64,000 nt of DNA from Panax quinquefolius (Eukaryota; Streptophyta; Magnoliopsida; Apiales; Araliaceae), in NCBI GenBank assembly GCA_020205615.1, contig CM035173.1, positions 55,251,800 through 55,315,799 of the forward strand, given 5' to 3'. Both the position numbers and the translations under genes were made by a program. This document shows positions 9,561 through 21,210 of this stretch, one piece after another (position 1 is the stretch's first letter; each line of letters starts with the position of its first letter). The notes below the pieces were generated by a model that saw only the letters and a program-made list of their open reading frames with translations, was not told where the DNA came from and searched no databases.

Positions 9561-11691
9561 ATTTGCAGTTTCATATATTCTTTATTATACTCAGTTGGTT
9601 AAAGTTTTGACTTCTATACTCCATGAAATTGATTGAATATCCTTGATATTTGCGTTTCATCCAGTATTTGTTTCATGAAAATATTCTTCTAAGCATTCTT
9701 AAATTTTACTCTACAAAGAAGTATCATGTTGGCAATTTGGACATTATTGAGTTCAGGATAAACTAACTTATAAATCTTTAAAATTTATTCTTGAACTTGT
9801 TTTATTGAATTGTTATGTCATTGTCATGATGAGTTATGTTGGTTATTATGTGAAAACATGAAAGTTTCTTAGAAATCACAAAGGGTTGAAAATCAGATTT
9901 TGGTAAAAATAGAACATGAAATTCAATTGACCATATCTCCTATTATATTTTGAATTTTTGAGTGTGGTCAAGTTCTAGAGTTAGATCTATCGGTTTTGTA
10001 GCATCTCCAAGTGGAATCACTGGAAAATGTGTTGTAGATTTTCATGTGGACTGATTTTAGCAAAGGAGTCAAAACTGAAAATTTCCAAAAAGGCTACTGC
10101 CCATAATTTTGTAAGGGCTGTTTCGGCCACTTAATTTCTGAGAAAATTTCTAGCCTTTTGGAACATGAAATTATATGGTATAAGGTACCTCCTGTCCAAA
10201 AATGAGCTCATTCCGACTTAAAATAAGCAAGTTATAACCATTTCAATATTTAGGTTTTTCCGACAAAAAACGCTATAACCGGAGTTCTATAACTCCGATG
10301 ACCATGAAATTTAAACTGGAGGCTTACGTTAACATGTGTAAGATCCTTCCAGGATTTGGGAATTTCTGGAGTTAAACTTGAGGTAGCTAATTTCTTAAGG
10401 AATTAATTAGAAATTGATTTTTGAAAAATAGTAAATGAATTTTAAAAATTCCGGGAAAAATATATGTTCATTATGGGACTATATTCTGCTAAATCCCAGA
10501 AAACAAATATTTTTGGGACTGATTTAATATTTTTCATTAAAATAGTTTTGTTGCGAACATATGAGTTAAATATGTTATGTGAAGTAACAAAGTTGGAAAA
10601 TAGGATTTTATGGCTTGGGAAATCCTATATAAGGTATATGTAGATTTTTGATGAGGGATTTGATCATTGGTGATGAAATCTTATGAGTATGGCATTTTTG
10701 AATGATTAAATGCATTAGTTGGTAAAAGTGTAAACAATTGAAATAAATTGTTTATAAGTTTAAGAAGTGATTAAAATATTGTTATGATATTAATAATATT
10801 AGACTATGAATTTATTATGTGATTGATAATATTTGGATAAATTTAAATTCTTTAATATTTATCCTTGTTTTCGTTTGATTAATGCTTATATCATTGTCAT
10901 CATCATCATGCTTATATGATGATGAAAGTTATCTTTGGCTTACGTGCAAAGATGGACTGTTGATTATTGAATTGTATATCTTTGACTTACGTGCAAAGAT
11001 GGACTGTTGATTATTGGTTTTATAGTTATATATCTTTGGCTTACGTGCAGAGATGGACTTGGTATGATTATGACCAGGGATTATTCGGTATAGTCATGAC
11101 CATTGATGATTTAATGAATATCCTTGGCCCGTAATGCAGGGATGATTCGATGATGTGGTTTATTTATTAAGCTGAGTCTCAACGATAAAAATTGATGAAA
11201 ACTTTTTAAATCATAAAAGATAGTAGATTTTATTCTCTACTTGACTTTTCTAATAGATTGCTTGTTCCACTGCAGTTAAACTTGATGTCTATTGTATTTT
11301 ATCAGTTTAACATTGTTGAAGACTAATGATAATTTATTCTGCATTACCTTAGTCATAATATTTCTTACTGGGCTAGTTGAGCTAACCCTTTCTTTCACTG
11401 TTCTCTTCAGGAAATGAGAATATAGTTGGGACGAGTTGGGGAAAAGAGTGACAGTCCAGATGATAGCATTAGTAGTCCTCACTATTCTGTTAAATAGAGT
11501 GACAATAAATGTAATGAGGACTCCATTGAGAGAGGATATTATCTAGAAGGCAATATTCTTGTTTAAACTCTCAGCTTATGTTTTGTCGTATGTTACACGA
11601 CAGTTGTATTATTAAGTTGTATTTTGTATTTTTGTACCATGAATTTGGCAACTCAAGATGGGTGATGTATACCTATTTTGGGGGCGTCACA

Positions 11692-12330
11692 GAATTCATC
11701 AAGCTGGAGCAAAACAATATGACCGTATCGTAGTACGAGGCTAAATTTGCGGAGTTATCCCGGTTTGCATCCCATTTAGTAGATAATGAGGAGCGTATAA
11801 CGCGAATGTTTCTAAGAGGTTTGAAACCCGAAATACGTCAATACCTCATTTCTCACAAACTTTGCTTGTATTCAGATGTTGTGAATATGGCTCAGTTATT
11901 GGAGCGCGATAATGAGTTAGCCCAACCAAGAGATAGCAGCCGACAAAACGATAATACCAGTGGTAGCAGTCATCGAAGTGGTGACAACAAACATGGAGGA
12001 AATCGTCATGCCAGAAATGGAAACCACTTCGGTGGTAATCCTAGCTAAGATAATAGAAGTTAAAGTTTCAAGAAGAGGAGATTCAACAATGATGGAAAGA
12101 CAGCAGCACTAGTACCCGTTTTCAAGGAAGGAGAACGACCACCAGTCGTATTCTACAAATGCGGAGGGAAGGGACACATTAGTCCAAACTGTACGTAACA
12201 ACCCAAAGCATGTTACAATTGAGGAAGAGAAGGTCACCTAGCCCAATTTTTTCGTGTAGTGAAGTCAAGTCCAACTGGGATGGAGACACCAAAGTCCATT
12301 CCAGAATAGTTAAAGTCGGTAGTTCAAGGG
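11692..12330 (+). pseudogene. Internal B gag, N-terminus missing
   Basis: This begins directly at the LTR end with EFIKLEQNNMTVS, which is the middle of gag. The PBS, leader and capsid N-terminus (present at least in part at 5563-5790 in A) are missing. It continues as RGLKPEIRQYLISHKLCLYS, a Ser/Asn/His-rich linker (RNGNHFGG), and two degraded CCHC knuckles (YKCGGKGHISPNC near 12160, then CYN-stop-GREGHLAQF near 12220). Four or more stop codons interrupt one frame. Loss of the PBS means this copy could not prime reverse transcription. Confidence 0.8.
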
Positions 12331-12837
12331 AGAGCGTTTGTCGTGACCTCCCAAAAATCGAGGAACCCGAATGAGGTTATCATGGGTAAGCTAATCATAA
12401 ACTTTTGCGAAGTCTATACCTTATTTGATACCGATTCTACCCATTCTTTTATTTCTCCTACTTGTGCTCAACGTTTAAATTTAACACCGAAGAAATTAAA
12501 CTTTGACTTATCTGTTGAAACTCCATTGGGAGAAACCTTCATTACATCCACTATTTATAAATCTTGTTTGATTCAAATTGGCACCCTCACATTTGATGTG
12601 AATTTAGGGATTGATTGGTTAACTACTCATCATGCTAAAATTGATTATTTTCATAAGGTTGTTAGCTTTCATATTCCTAACCAACCTATTATGCGAATTC
12701 AAGCAACCAAACCACTAAAGTCGATCACTATCATATCAAGCCATAAAGTCATTCATTTATTGAAAAACGGATATCAAGCTTTCTTAGCCCATGTCACGGA
12801 TTTAAACAAAAATACGTAAGATTTGAATAATAGTTCT
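12331..12837 (+). pseudogene. Internal B aspartic protease region
   Basis: This frame is open for 158 residues from 12343 to 12819 and is continuous in frame with gag upstream. The retropepsin active-site loop is LFDTDSTHSFIS (about 12420-12455); the usual D-S-G is D-T-D, so the catalytic Asp remains but the Gly does not. A second conserved block, VNLGIDWLTTHHAKIDY, follows at about 12600-12645. A stop at 12817-12819 separates it from the RT part. Activity is doubtful because of the changed active-site triplet. Confidence 0.8.
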
Positions 12838-14081
12838 ATTGTTAATAAATTTCCTGACGTAGTCACTGAAGAACTTCATGGCCTACCCCCAGAGCGTGAA
12901 ATCGAGTTTTGTATTTACCTTGAACCCGGTAAAAAACCCATTTTCAAAGCCCCATATCGAATGGCTCCTATTGAACTTCAAGAGTTAAAAACCCAACTGC
13001 AGGAATTATTAGACATCAGTTTCATTCGTCCTACTACGTCTCCTTGGGTGCTCCTATTTTATTCGTAAAGAAGAAAGATGGGAGTATGCGACTTTGTATT
13101 GATTATCGGGAGTTGAATCATGTCACCGTCAAAAATAGGTACCCATTGCCTCGCATTGATGACTTGTTTGACCAGTTGCAAGGCGCTAAATTCTTTTCAA
13201 AGGTCGATTTTCATTCCGGATATCATCAGTTAAAGATTAAAATCGATGACATTCCAAAGACTTCTTTCAGAACTCGGTACAGGTATTATGAATTCTTAGT
13301 AATGTCTTTTGGATTAACTAATGCTCCTGCTGCCTTCATGGATATGATGAACCGAGTATTCAAGGAATATTTGGATCATTTTGTGGTTGTCTTTATTGAT
13401 GACATCCTCATTTACTCCAAAATCCGTGAAGATCATAAGCATCACTTGAGGTTGATACTCCAAAAGCTTCATGAAAACAAGTTATATCCCAAGTTGAAGA
13501 AATACGAGTTCTGGCTTGAGAAAGTAGCATTTCTTGGGGACATGACATCAAATCATGGAATAACTGTTCACCCAAGAAAGATTGAAGCAATACAAAGCTG
13601 GGAGAAACCTAAGTCAGTAACCGAAGTACGTAGCTTTCTGGGCTTAGCTGGTTATTATCGGAGATTCGTGGAAGGGTTTTCTCGAATCGTCACTCCTTTA
13701 ACTCAGCTGACTCAAAAAGATATAAAATTAGGTTGGAGAGAGGAATATGAGAAGAGTTTTCAAGAACTCAAGAGGAGACTCATTTCAGCACCTGTTCTGA
13801 CAATATCATCTGGTTCGAAGGGATTTGTCATATACAGTGATGCTTCAGACAAAGGTTTAGGATGTGTTCTCATTAAACATGGGAAAGTAATAGCCTATGC
13901 CTCACAACAACTCAAAGAATATGAGATGAATTATCCCACTCATGATCTAGAGTTGGCAGCAGTCGTTTTCGTGCTTAAAATCTGGAGGCATTACCAGTAT
14001 GGGGAGAAAGTGGAGATCTATACTGATCATAAAAGCATCAAATATTTCTACACCCAAAAGGAACTTAACATGCGGCAATGA
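12838..14081 (+). pseudogene. Internal B reverse transcriptase - RNase H
   Basis: The pre-RT linker ([14 protein letters not shown]) runs to about 13050, where a frameshift occurs. The next frame is then open for 345 residues. RT motifs are [51 protein letters not shown] and the catalytic VVVFIDDIL (Asp-Asp at about 13398-13403). RNase H follows with the expected acidic residues in [19 protein letters not shown] and [14 protein letters not shown] after NMRQ at 14079 stops the frame. The domain is nearly intact and is the best preserved polymerase of family A in this window. Confidence 0.9.
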
Positions 14082-15489
14082 TGTTGGCTCGAGCTGTTGA
14101 AAGATTACGATCATACCATTTAATACCATCCTGGAAAAGCGAATGTGGTAGCTGACGCATTGAGTAGAAGATCATATGTGAGTACGAGTACGATATTGTC
14201 AATGCAAATGCCTATTTGGTATGACTTACAAAGGATGGAGATAGAGTTAAAGACTCTAGGGACCCACATGATGATGTCAAATATACGAGTAGAACCGACT
14301 TTAATCGATAAAGTTAAAGCCACTCAAGTTACGGACCTGGATCTGATGCATATGAAGAAGAAAGTTGAAGAAAGTGTTATTCCAGAAGCAAGAATCGATG
14401 AAGAAGGAATACTTCGAGTCAACTCTAGACTTTGTTTTCCTAACAACTCCGATTTGAAGTATAAAATCATGATGGAGGCGCACAACACACCATTTGCAAT
14501 CCATCCTGGGAGTACCAAAATGTATCGTGATCTCTTCGACATACATTTTGGTGGAGCAATATGAAAAGGGAGATCGCAGAGTTTATCTCAAGGAGTTTAT
14601 CTTGTCAACGAGTCAAGGCGGAGCATCAAGTGCCAAAAGGTCCATTGCAACCACTTGAAATTCTAGAATGGAAGTGGGAGCACATTAACATGGATTTCGT
14701 TACTGGTCTTCCTAGGGTTTCTCAAGGCATAGATGAAATTTGGGTTATTGTTGATAGATTAACCAAGTCTGCTCATTTCTTACCTATACGAGAAACTTAT
14801 TCACTTGAATGTCTTGCTCGTATATACATAAATGAGATTATAAGACTTCATGGTATGCCAATATCCATAGTTTCTGATCGAGACTCGAGATTCACTTCAC
14901 GATTGTGGGTTAGTTTGCAAAAAGCTATGGGCATAGATTTACTATTCAGTTCGGCATATCATCCTCAGACGGACGAGCAGTCAGAGAGGACTATTCAAAC
15001 TCTTGAAGATCTATTAAGACTTTGTGTCCTTCAAAGGAAGTTGGGACAAGTTCTTGCCATAAGTGGAATTCTCATGCAACAACAGTTATTAATTAAGTAT
15101 AAGCATGGCTCCATTCGAGGCGTTGTATAGACGCAAGTGTCGTTTTCCAGTATGCTGGGATGAGGTGGGTGAAGCAATGTTTTCGGGACCAAAATTGGTA
15201 CGCATGACAACGAAAAATATTCAAATGATCCGACAATGTATAAAAACCTCACAAGATCGACAAAAGAGTATTGTTGATCTTCATCGAAGGGACGTGGAAT
15301 TCAATGTTGGAGATCATGTGTTGTTACGTATTGCTCCATGGGGAGTAACGAGATTTAGAAAGAGAGGAAAGTTCAATCCTCGATTCATTGACCCATTTGA
15401 AATCCTCGATCGAGTAGGAACTGCGACCTATAGACTCGCCTTACCACCAAGTATATCTCGTGTTCATAACGTTTTTCACATATCTATGT
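14082..15489 (+). pseudogene. Internal B integrase, cut by element E
   Basis: It continues from RNase H through the linker [12 protein letters not shown] and the zinc-site His residues (FAIHPGSTKMYRDL). A frameshift near 14560 follows, then the catalytic core INMDFVTGL, SIVSDRDSRFTS and [11 protein letters not shown] (DDE residues visible). Another frameshift lies near 15100, followed by the C-terminal [14 protein letters not shown] part and VHNVFHISML. At 15490 the sequence switches to the LTR of element E, so the chromodomain expected after this point (seen in A and F) is not present here. Confidence 0.85.
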
Positions 15490-18410
15490 TGTAACAATCC
15501 AGAATTTTAAATTATAATTTTAAATATTTATTGAATTATATAAATATTTTAATTGATGTGTTTATTATTGTTGAATAAATATTTGTTTAATTTGATTTGA
15601 TTTGATTATTTATTTATTTAATAAATAATTTATAAGTTAAGGAAATTAATGATTATGAGATAATATTCTAATTTAAGTTAATAATTAAATTAGAGAGTTG
15701 ATAGGGATTAAATGGATTATTATAATGTTTTTAATTTAATTTGGTAATAAAAGTGTGACAATAAACTATGCTATAATAAGTTATTAAAATAAATTAAAGG
15801 AGTTTAATTCAGTTTTGCCAAACAAGGATTAAATATATTAAGTCTTTATTTTAATTAGTTTTATCCAAACAAAGACTTGTGGCTTTTGAAATTTTTTTAA
15901 CAATTTATTTTGAAAATATTTAACGTAAAAGAGTATTTAGTAAGGGTATTAGTTATTTGTCCGTTTTGTTTCTCGCATCTATTTTTTTTTTGTACTATTT
16001 TATTTGTACCTAAGAAACTTTGGCTAAGCCTGAGAAAATAAGAGAGGGAGAATACAAAGAAGAGATAGAGAGTTAAGAGAGAGAGAAATGTTCGGTGATT
16101 CCAAGAAATTCTTTATGTTTTAGCAAGGGTTAATTAAGAAAGAGAAGGTATAATTCTAATTTCCAAAAGCTTTAATTCCTATGTATGAAAAGTTTATGTG
16201 TTCATGAATTTCAAAGTCTCAGTGAATTCAAATTTGATGAATTATTGTGATATAAAGTGTAATCGTAATTATATGTAATTGTGATGTTATAATCAGCATC
16301 TAGACAAGGATTTAGTATCCTAATTACGTTAAAAAGGAAGAAACTAATTTCAGTGACTATATGTATATATATGGCTTGTGAAAGTACACAATTTGATAGT
16401 TAATTTGTAAGCTAATAGATAAATTGAGCCTTGAACATGTTAATTCGGTAAGAAACAAAGAGAACGTAGTTTGAATGAATTAATTTGGTATATAATTGTG
16501 ATCACAGTGTTAATTTTAGTGAATAATGTCAAAAATGGAGTTTTTGTTTTAAAACATGGCATTTAAGGATTTAAATTTTCGAAAGTTGTTGTTTAGTTGT
16601 TTTAAATCAGTGTATATATGATGGATAATGTCTATATGTAATCTATATAAGTTATACGTGTTAAATTAGGTGCTAGAAATTAAGATGTAGGTCAAATTAG
16701 ATTTGTTTCTATTCTTCGTTCCCAGAACTGTAATTAGGCGCCCATGGCACATTAACCTTAACCTTAGCCAAGAATACTAAGTCTCATACATGATACCAAC
16801 GTCAGTTCACATGCCTCATGTACAATGCGCGCCTGGATTAGCGAGAATGGCAAGACAGTGTATTTTAGTTACACAAAGTCTGTAATTGTGGATAAGGTGA
16901 AATATTATGACTGTTAAGATGTGATTTTGGTATTACAATACTAAGAATGAAAATAGTATTAACAACTAACGAGTTTTTTTATTACATTACGAATGTGACT
17001 TGACTATGTGATTAAAACTGATCCATACATGAAGTAGATACTTAATTGTATATGGAGTATATGTAGTAACTAATTATGTCATGATGACATGTGTATAAGG
17101 TATTGTGATTCGAGTTATTATTGTTTAGCTTACACTCAAGGCAAGTTTCTAAACCTTAGGTCTTGATATTGAGAAAGTTTTCATATCTTTAACTTGTTTC
17201 TTAGTATGCAAGTTCTTTAACTCTATTGTTACGATTGTGCAAATTTCTTAACTCTAATTAGATCGTGCAAGTTTCTTTACTCTACCTTGTTTAGTATTGA
17301 GCAAGTTATTCCTAATCCTATTTATACAATTTAGTTATGTTCGTGCAAAGCTATTTAACCTAACTCTTACTTTGAGATGGTTTCCTACTTTAACTTGTTT
17401 CTTAGCATGCAAGCTTCTAAATTCTGATATACTTATGTTGAACAAGTTTTATCGTTCAATTTGTTATTTATTATGCATGCTCAATAACTTAATCCATTAC
17501 TAAACAAAATTTTAGCCTTAATTAGCTTAATATTGTTCAAGCAAGGTAGGTTACGTTATTCAATGCTTATGCTTTTAGTTCATTTCTAAAGCATGACATA
17601 TATATACAATGTTGATTCACTTATGAATTATTCCATAACATATTGTTATTACTCAACTAATCCTTAGTTGATGTTCGTTAAACTCTAAATTATCTTGAAA
17701 CTTATCCAAACCAAACTTACTTTGGTGCGGACTTGTATTCTAAATGCTGAGATGAACAACCCTATTATAGGGGATAATTTACACGTAAGTGTTTAGATGT
17801 TTGTGCACAATACATTGTACGAAGGGTTGATCCCCCTAAGTACGAGAAGTCCCTATAGTCTTATGACTGTTTAAGTTTAAGTTAAAAGAATACTTATAAC
17901 TATGGACATAGTTCGTGGTCTTATGACCCTCAGATATATATATTTTAGATTCTGATTATTATTGATAGATCATATTATTCAGTTCTATTGAGCCTATTCA
18001 TTTGGCAATTGTTATGAAGTTTTATTCATTATCATTTCAAGTGAGCATTGTTTGCTCACTCTTGCTTATATAAATAATATTACAGCTAAATGTGAGAAGG
18101 TCAATGAACCTACCACCAGTAAAGGGAAAGGAAAGATGAACAAGTATTGAAGACTTGTAAACATGTTGATTTTTATATTGTCAGACTTTATTTGAAATAT
18201 TGTGATGAAATTATTTAATTTTCTGCACTTGATATTTGTATTTAAAGGTTACATGACCTGGGAGATTTTTATTGAACTTATTGATGTAATCCTTGAATGG
18301 GAAGATTTATTGTTAAATTTTATTATATTTGGGTAGTTAAAAATGAATGTTTTTATCAAGTGAACACCAAATCTTATGGGAATTAAGTACCCAGATTTGG
18401 GGGTGTCAAA
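15490..18410 (+). repeat. 5' LTR of element E (2.9 kb)
   Basis: It starts TGTAACAATCCAG and ends CCAGATTTGGGGGTGTCAAAA, followed by a primer-binding site. No complete partner LTR is in the window, but the right-hand part resembles the D LTRs, including a GCAAGTTTCTAAACCTT-type block repeated with variation between 17120 and 17560 and a Lys-rich AAAGGGAAAGGAAAGATGAA stretch near 18120. Small open frames inside (for example 17297-17503) have no support. Confidence 0.8.
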
Positions 18411-18413
18411 AGT

Positions 18414-18431
18414 TGGTATTAAAGCATTAGG
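18414..18431 (+). promoter_or_regulatory. Primer-binding site of element E
   Basis: TGGTATTAAAGCATTAGG, complementary to the initiator-Met tRNA 3' end with two mismatches in the first 12 bases, a few bases after the LTR end. Confidence 0.75.
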
Positions 18432-18618
18432 TTATGAACCTTAGGTGGGAAAAAGCCTTAGGAAGTAACCTTTGAAAAGATAGTGGTGATAAACTTTTAT
18501 CGAGTTTTAAGGAAGAAGTAATAAAACACTTATGTGCTTATGTGATTGCAATCTATGTGCTTGTGAGTGTCGAGTAGTAATGATTAGTAATTAAAACTTA
18601 AAAATTTTTGTTGTCAGG

Positions 18619-19380
18619 ATGGATAATGTAGGAGAATCCAGTCAGGCTAGGGAGGAAGGACCCCAGATGCCTAGAGAGGATGAGCCTCGTGTCATTCAGG
18701 TGGTTTGGGAACAACTACTGCCATGGTAGACATATTTGTTGGTGATAATGGTTGAGCAGGAGGGCTTACCTGATGAGGATGATGAGGTAGAGACGGATGA
18801 GGAGGATCCCATTGAGCTGCCACAGTCGGATGGGGATGAGGATGATTAGGAAGAAGAGTTTCCACCAAACTCGATTTCAGCCCGTATGTATGATGAAGTA
18901 TACGACTGCAATGTGGAATTTCAGGATAGAGTCGAGGAGTTGGAAGAGATAGTAGCTGAACAGAAAACCTCGATGGCACAAAAGGACGACGAGATCCGAG
19001 ACCTTGATGGACGCTTGAGTAATGTCGAATGGAAGCTGATTCACACTGAAGGAGAGAACGAGTAAATGATAGAGGAGATCGCGGAGCTGGAGAACAAATT
19101 AAAAGAAGAATTCGGTAAGAGAGCAAGAGGTGAAGACACATTGGAGAAAGCTTCTCAGCGTGCAAGAGTAGCAGAGGGGGAAGCACAAGCAAAGAAGATC
19201 AAGATGGAGGAGATGAATAACGTATTCAACACCATGATTAATCAAGCTCAAGATCGAGTTATATATTATCTGATTCAGTTCGAGACGCTACCGCTGTACA
19301 TGTTAGATCGCCGAACAATATTTCGTATTATGGAAGAAGAGCATCGTACGGCTACACAACATCTTAGTAGGACATCGTAG
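18619..19380 (+). pseudogene. ORF1 of element E: acidic plus coiled-coil protein
   Basis: This is one frame of 253 codons with three in-frame stops (after QLLPW, after SDGDEDD and after EGENE). The first ~75 residues are very acidic (DEDDEVETDEEDP). The middle is Glu/Lys-rich with heptad-like leucines, predicting coiled coil. The C-terminus, YYLIQFE ... DRRTIFRIMEEEHR, closely matches the end of the ORF1 of D, and EEFPPNSIS is identical in both. It starts right after TTGTTGTCAG|G, which resembles a splice acceptor, and ends 295 bp before gag. I recognise no known domain. An ORF before gag is known in Ogre (Tat) elements, but I do not recall it as standard in Tekay/Del. Confidence 0.75.
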
Positions 19381-19675
19381 GAAATGTACCTGATATGCGA
19401 TTAATAATATGATAAATAATATGTAAATCCCTAGTGATATGTAATCAATGGGAAATGATGTTGATGTTATCCTGAAACTTTAGTAGTTTAGGAAAGTAAT
19501 GTAAATAGCAGTAATGCTATTGTTTTTATATTTTCTAAAAGATTATGAATGAACAAAAGTTATTATTTTATTTAAAGTGTTATGTGTTATGTGATGATCT
19601 TTTATGGTGTGCAAGTTAAGTAGACAATACTTCAAGGAATTGAGTAATAATCTAATAAGTATATTTTAATAGAAA

Positions 19676-21210
19676 ATGCTTCCAAGACGTCAACCACGAC
19701 AAAGAACCCCTGAGGGATCTACCAATAACAACCATGCTGAAGCTAACCCAGTTCAGCAGTTAGTGACGTTACTGACGGGTGCATTACAGAATCAACCGCA
19801 GAATCAAGTTGTGACATTTAAGGACTTCAAGGCAGTTGGACCACCAGAATTCTGTGGGTCCATAAATCCAGTTGAGACACAGACCTGGATCATAGAGATA
19901 CGTAAAGTGTTTGATGTAGCTAGGGTAGGTGAGAATTAGAAGACTGCTTTTGCAAAATTTATGTTGAAAGCAGAGGCTAGTTATTGGTGGCAAGCCAATT
20001 ATAAAACTCGAGGATGATAAGGGGTTATAACTTGGGATAGGTTTAAGGAGATATTCTTTGAGACTTATTTCCTAGAGAGTTCGAAGAATCAGATGGAGGT
20101 GCAGTTTCTAGAACTGAAGCAGGGATCAATGACGGTATCGGAGTATGCCGCAAAATTTAACGAATTGATGAGGTTTGCACCATATCAAGTTAACACAAAT
20201 GAGAACAAGGTTAGTAGGTTTGAGCAGGGACTAAAACCCTGGTTGTACAGCAGGGTCTCCATGTTTCAGCTAAAAACATTTACAACAGTACTGGAGAAGG
20301 CAATTCTTGTTGAAGATGGAGGCGAGGCTGTAATGAAGTTTAATCAAGAAAAAAGAAGGAAGAAGAATGAAGGCGAGGTTAAGAATGGTGGTGGTAGTGG
20401 TGGAAATGGTAACAATAACCTAAAGAGAGAGTGGAATGGAAATGTGGGTGCTAGAAACTAGCAGGGTAACCAGTAGAGAAAGAAGTTTGAAGCATGTGCT
20501 ACATGTGGGAAGTTTCATTCGGGTATGTACTTAAGGGGGAAGCGTGTATGCTTTAACTATAGCCAGGAGGGTCATATTACCCTAAATTGCAATCAACCTA
20601 AGAAGAATGTTTGCTACACATGCGGGTCAAAGGATCTTTTTACTCGTGAGTGCCCTGAGAAGAAATTTGGAGAGACAACAGGAAGCAAGGGAGGTAGCAG
20701 TGGAGGTACATTGACCATTGCTGGACCAACGTCATCAAACAGACCCACAGCCAGAACCTTCAACATGACTGTGCAGGATGCTATATAATCAAAAGATGTT
20801 GTGTCAGGTATTATCCCAATCAATGATATTTTTTCTTATGTATTATTTGATTCAGGTGCTACTTGCTCGTTTATATCTGATGAATTTGCTAAGAGGTTAT
20901 GGTTGCCTAGTAAAGAATTAAATTTTCCTTTAAACATAGAAATTGCGAATAGGGAAGTGATTCCTGTTAGGTTCGTATACAATAATTGTAGGGTGAATAT
21001 TAAGGGGAATGTCATGATGGTAGATTTAATCCCGATTAAACGTGGTGAGTTTGATGTTATATTGGGAATGGATTGGCTATTCAATTATGGAGCGATAATT
21101 GATTGCCACAGGAAATGTGTAAACCTTATGACTCCGTCAAAGGTAGTTTTCTATGGTAGCAGATCACCTAGACATGCGAGATGTCTGACGATTATGCAGG
21201 CCAAGAAGTT
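19676..21210 (+). pseudogene. Gag-protease of element E
   Basis: A single frame runs from the ATG at 19676 to the break at 21210, interrupted only by stop codons (near 19937, 20016-20021, 20459, 20474 and 20786). Gag starts MLPRRQPRQR and has capsid motifs FKAVGPPEFCG, ASYWWQAN and FNELMRFAPYQV. The nucleocapsid shows CATCGKFHSGMYLRGKRVC, a CFNYSQEGHITLNC knuckle with Tyr for Cys, and CYTCGSKDLFTREC. Protease shows the active site VLFDSGATCSFISDEF (about 20845) and FDVILGMDWL. The frame then runs into the Sirevirus-like LTR after MQAKK. Tekay/Del-type gag is inferred from these motifs. Confidence 0.85.

Larger units (their letters stand above)
7268..11691 (+). repeat. Long terminal repeat, gypsy family A (4.4 kb)
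   Basis: It starts TGTGAGACCCCAG directly after a polypurine tract and ends GGGGGCGTCACA. Its right part (9963-11691) repeats at 3881-5562. Its left part resembles, in reverse, 34166-36698. It serves as the 3' LTR of internal A and abuts the gag of internal B on its right. At 4424 bp it is much longer than the about 2.7-kb F copy. The extra length comes from a 74-bp tandem array (8783-9560) and a block starting with copia gag sequence at 9963. A TATA box is at 8583. Confidence 0.75.
15490..21210 (+). mobile_element. Gypsy element E (ORF1-gag-pro), truncated
   Basis: It is inserted in the integrase region of B. The order is LTR (15490-18410), primer-binding site, ORF1, gag and protease. It is cut at 21210 by a minus-strand Sirevirus-like LTR. 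Gag, protease and ORF1 match element D closely in protein sequence, so it belongs to the same Tekay/Del-type family. The rest of pol and the 3' LTR are not found in the window. Confidence 0.85.

Noticed and set aside
18692..19192. 166-codon minus-strand ORF rich in Pro, His and Leu
   Set aside because: Antisense of ORF1 of element E; Glu/Asp-rich coding reads as Leu/Ser/Pro-rich on the other strand. The same applies to 52597-52920 in D.
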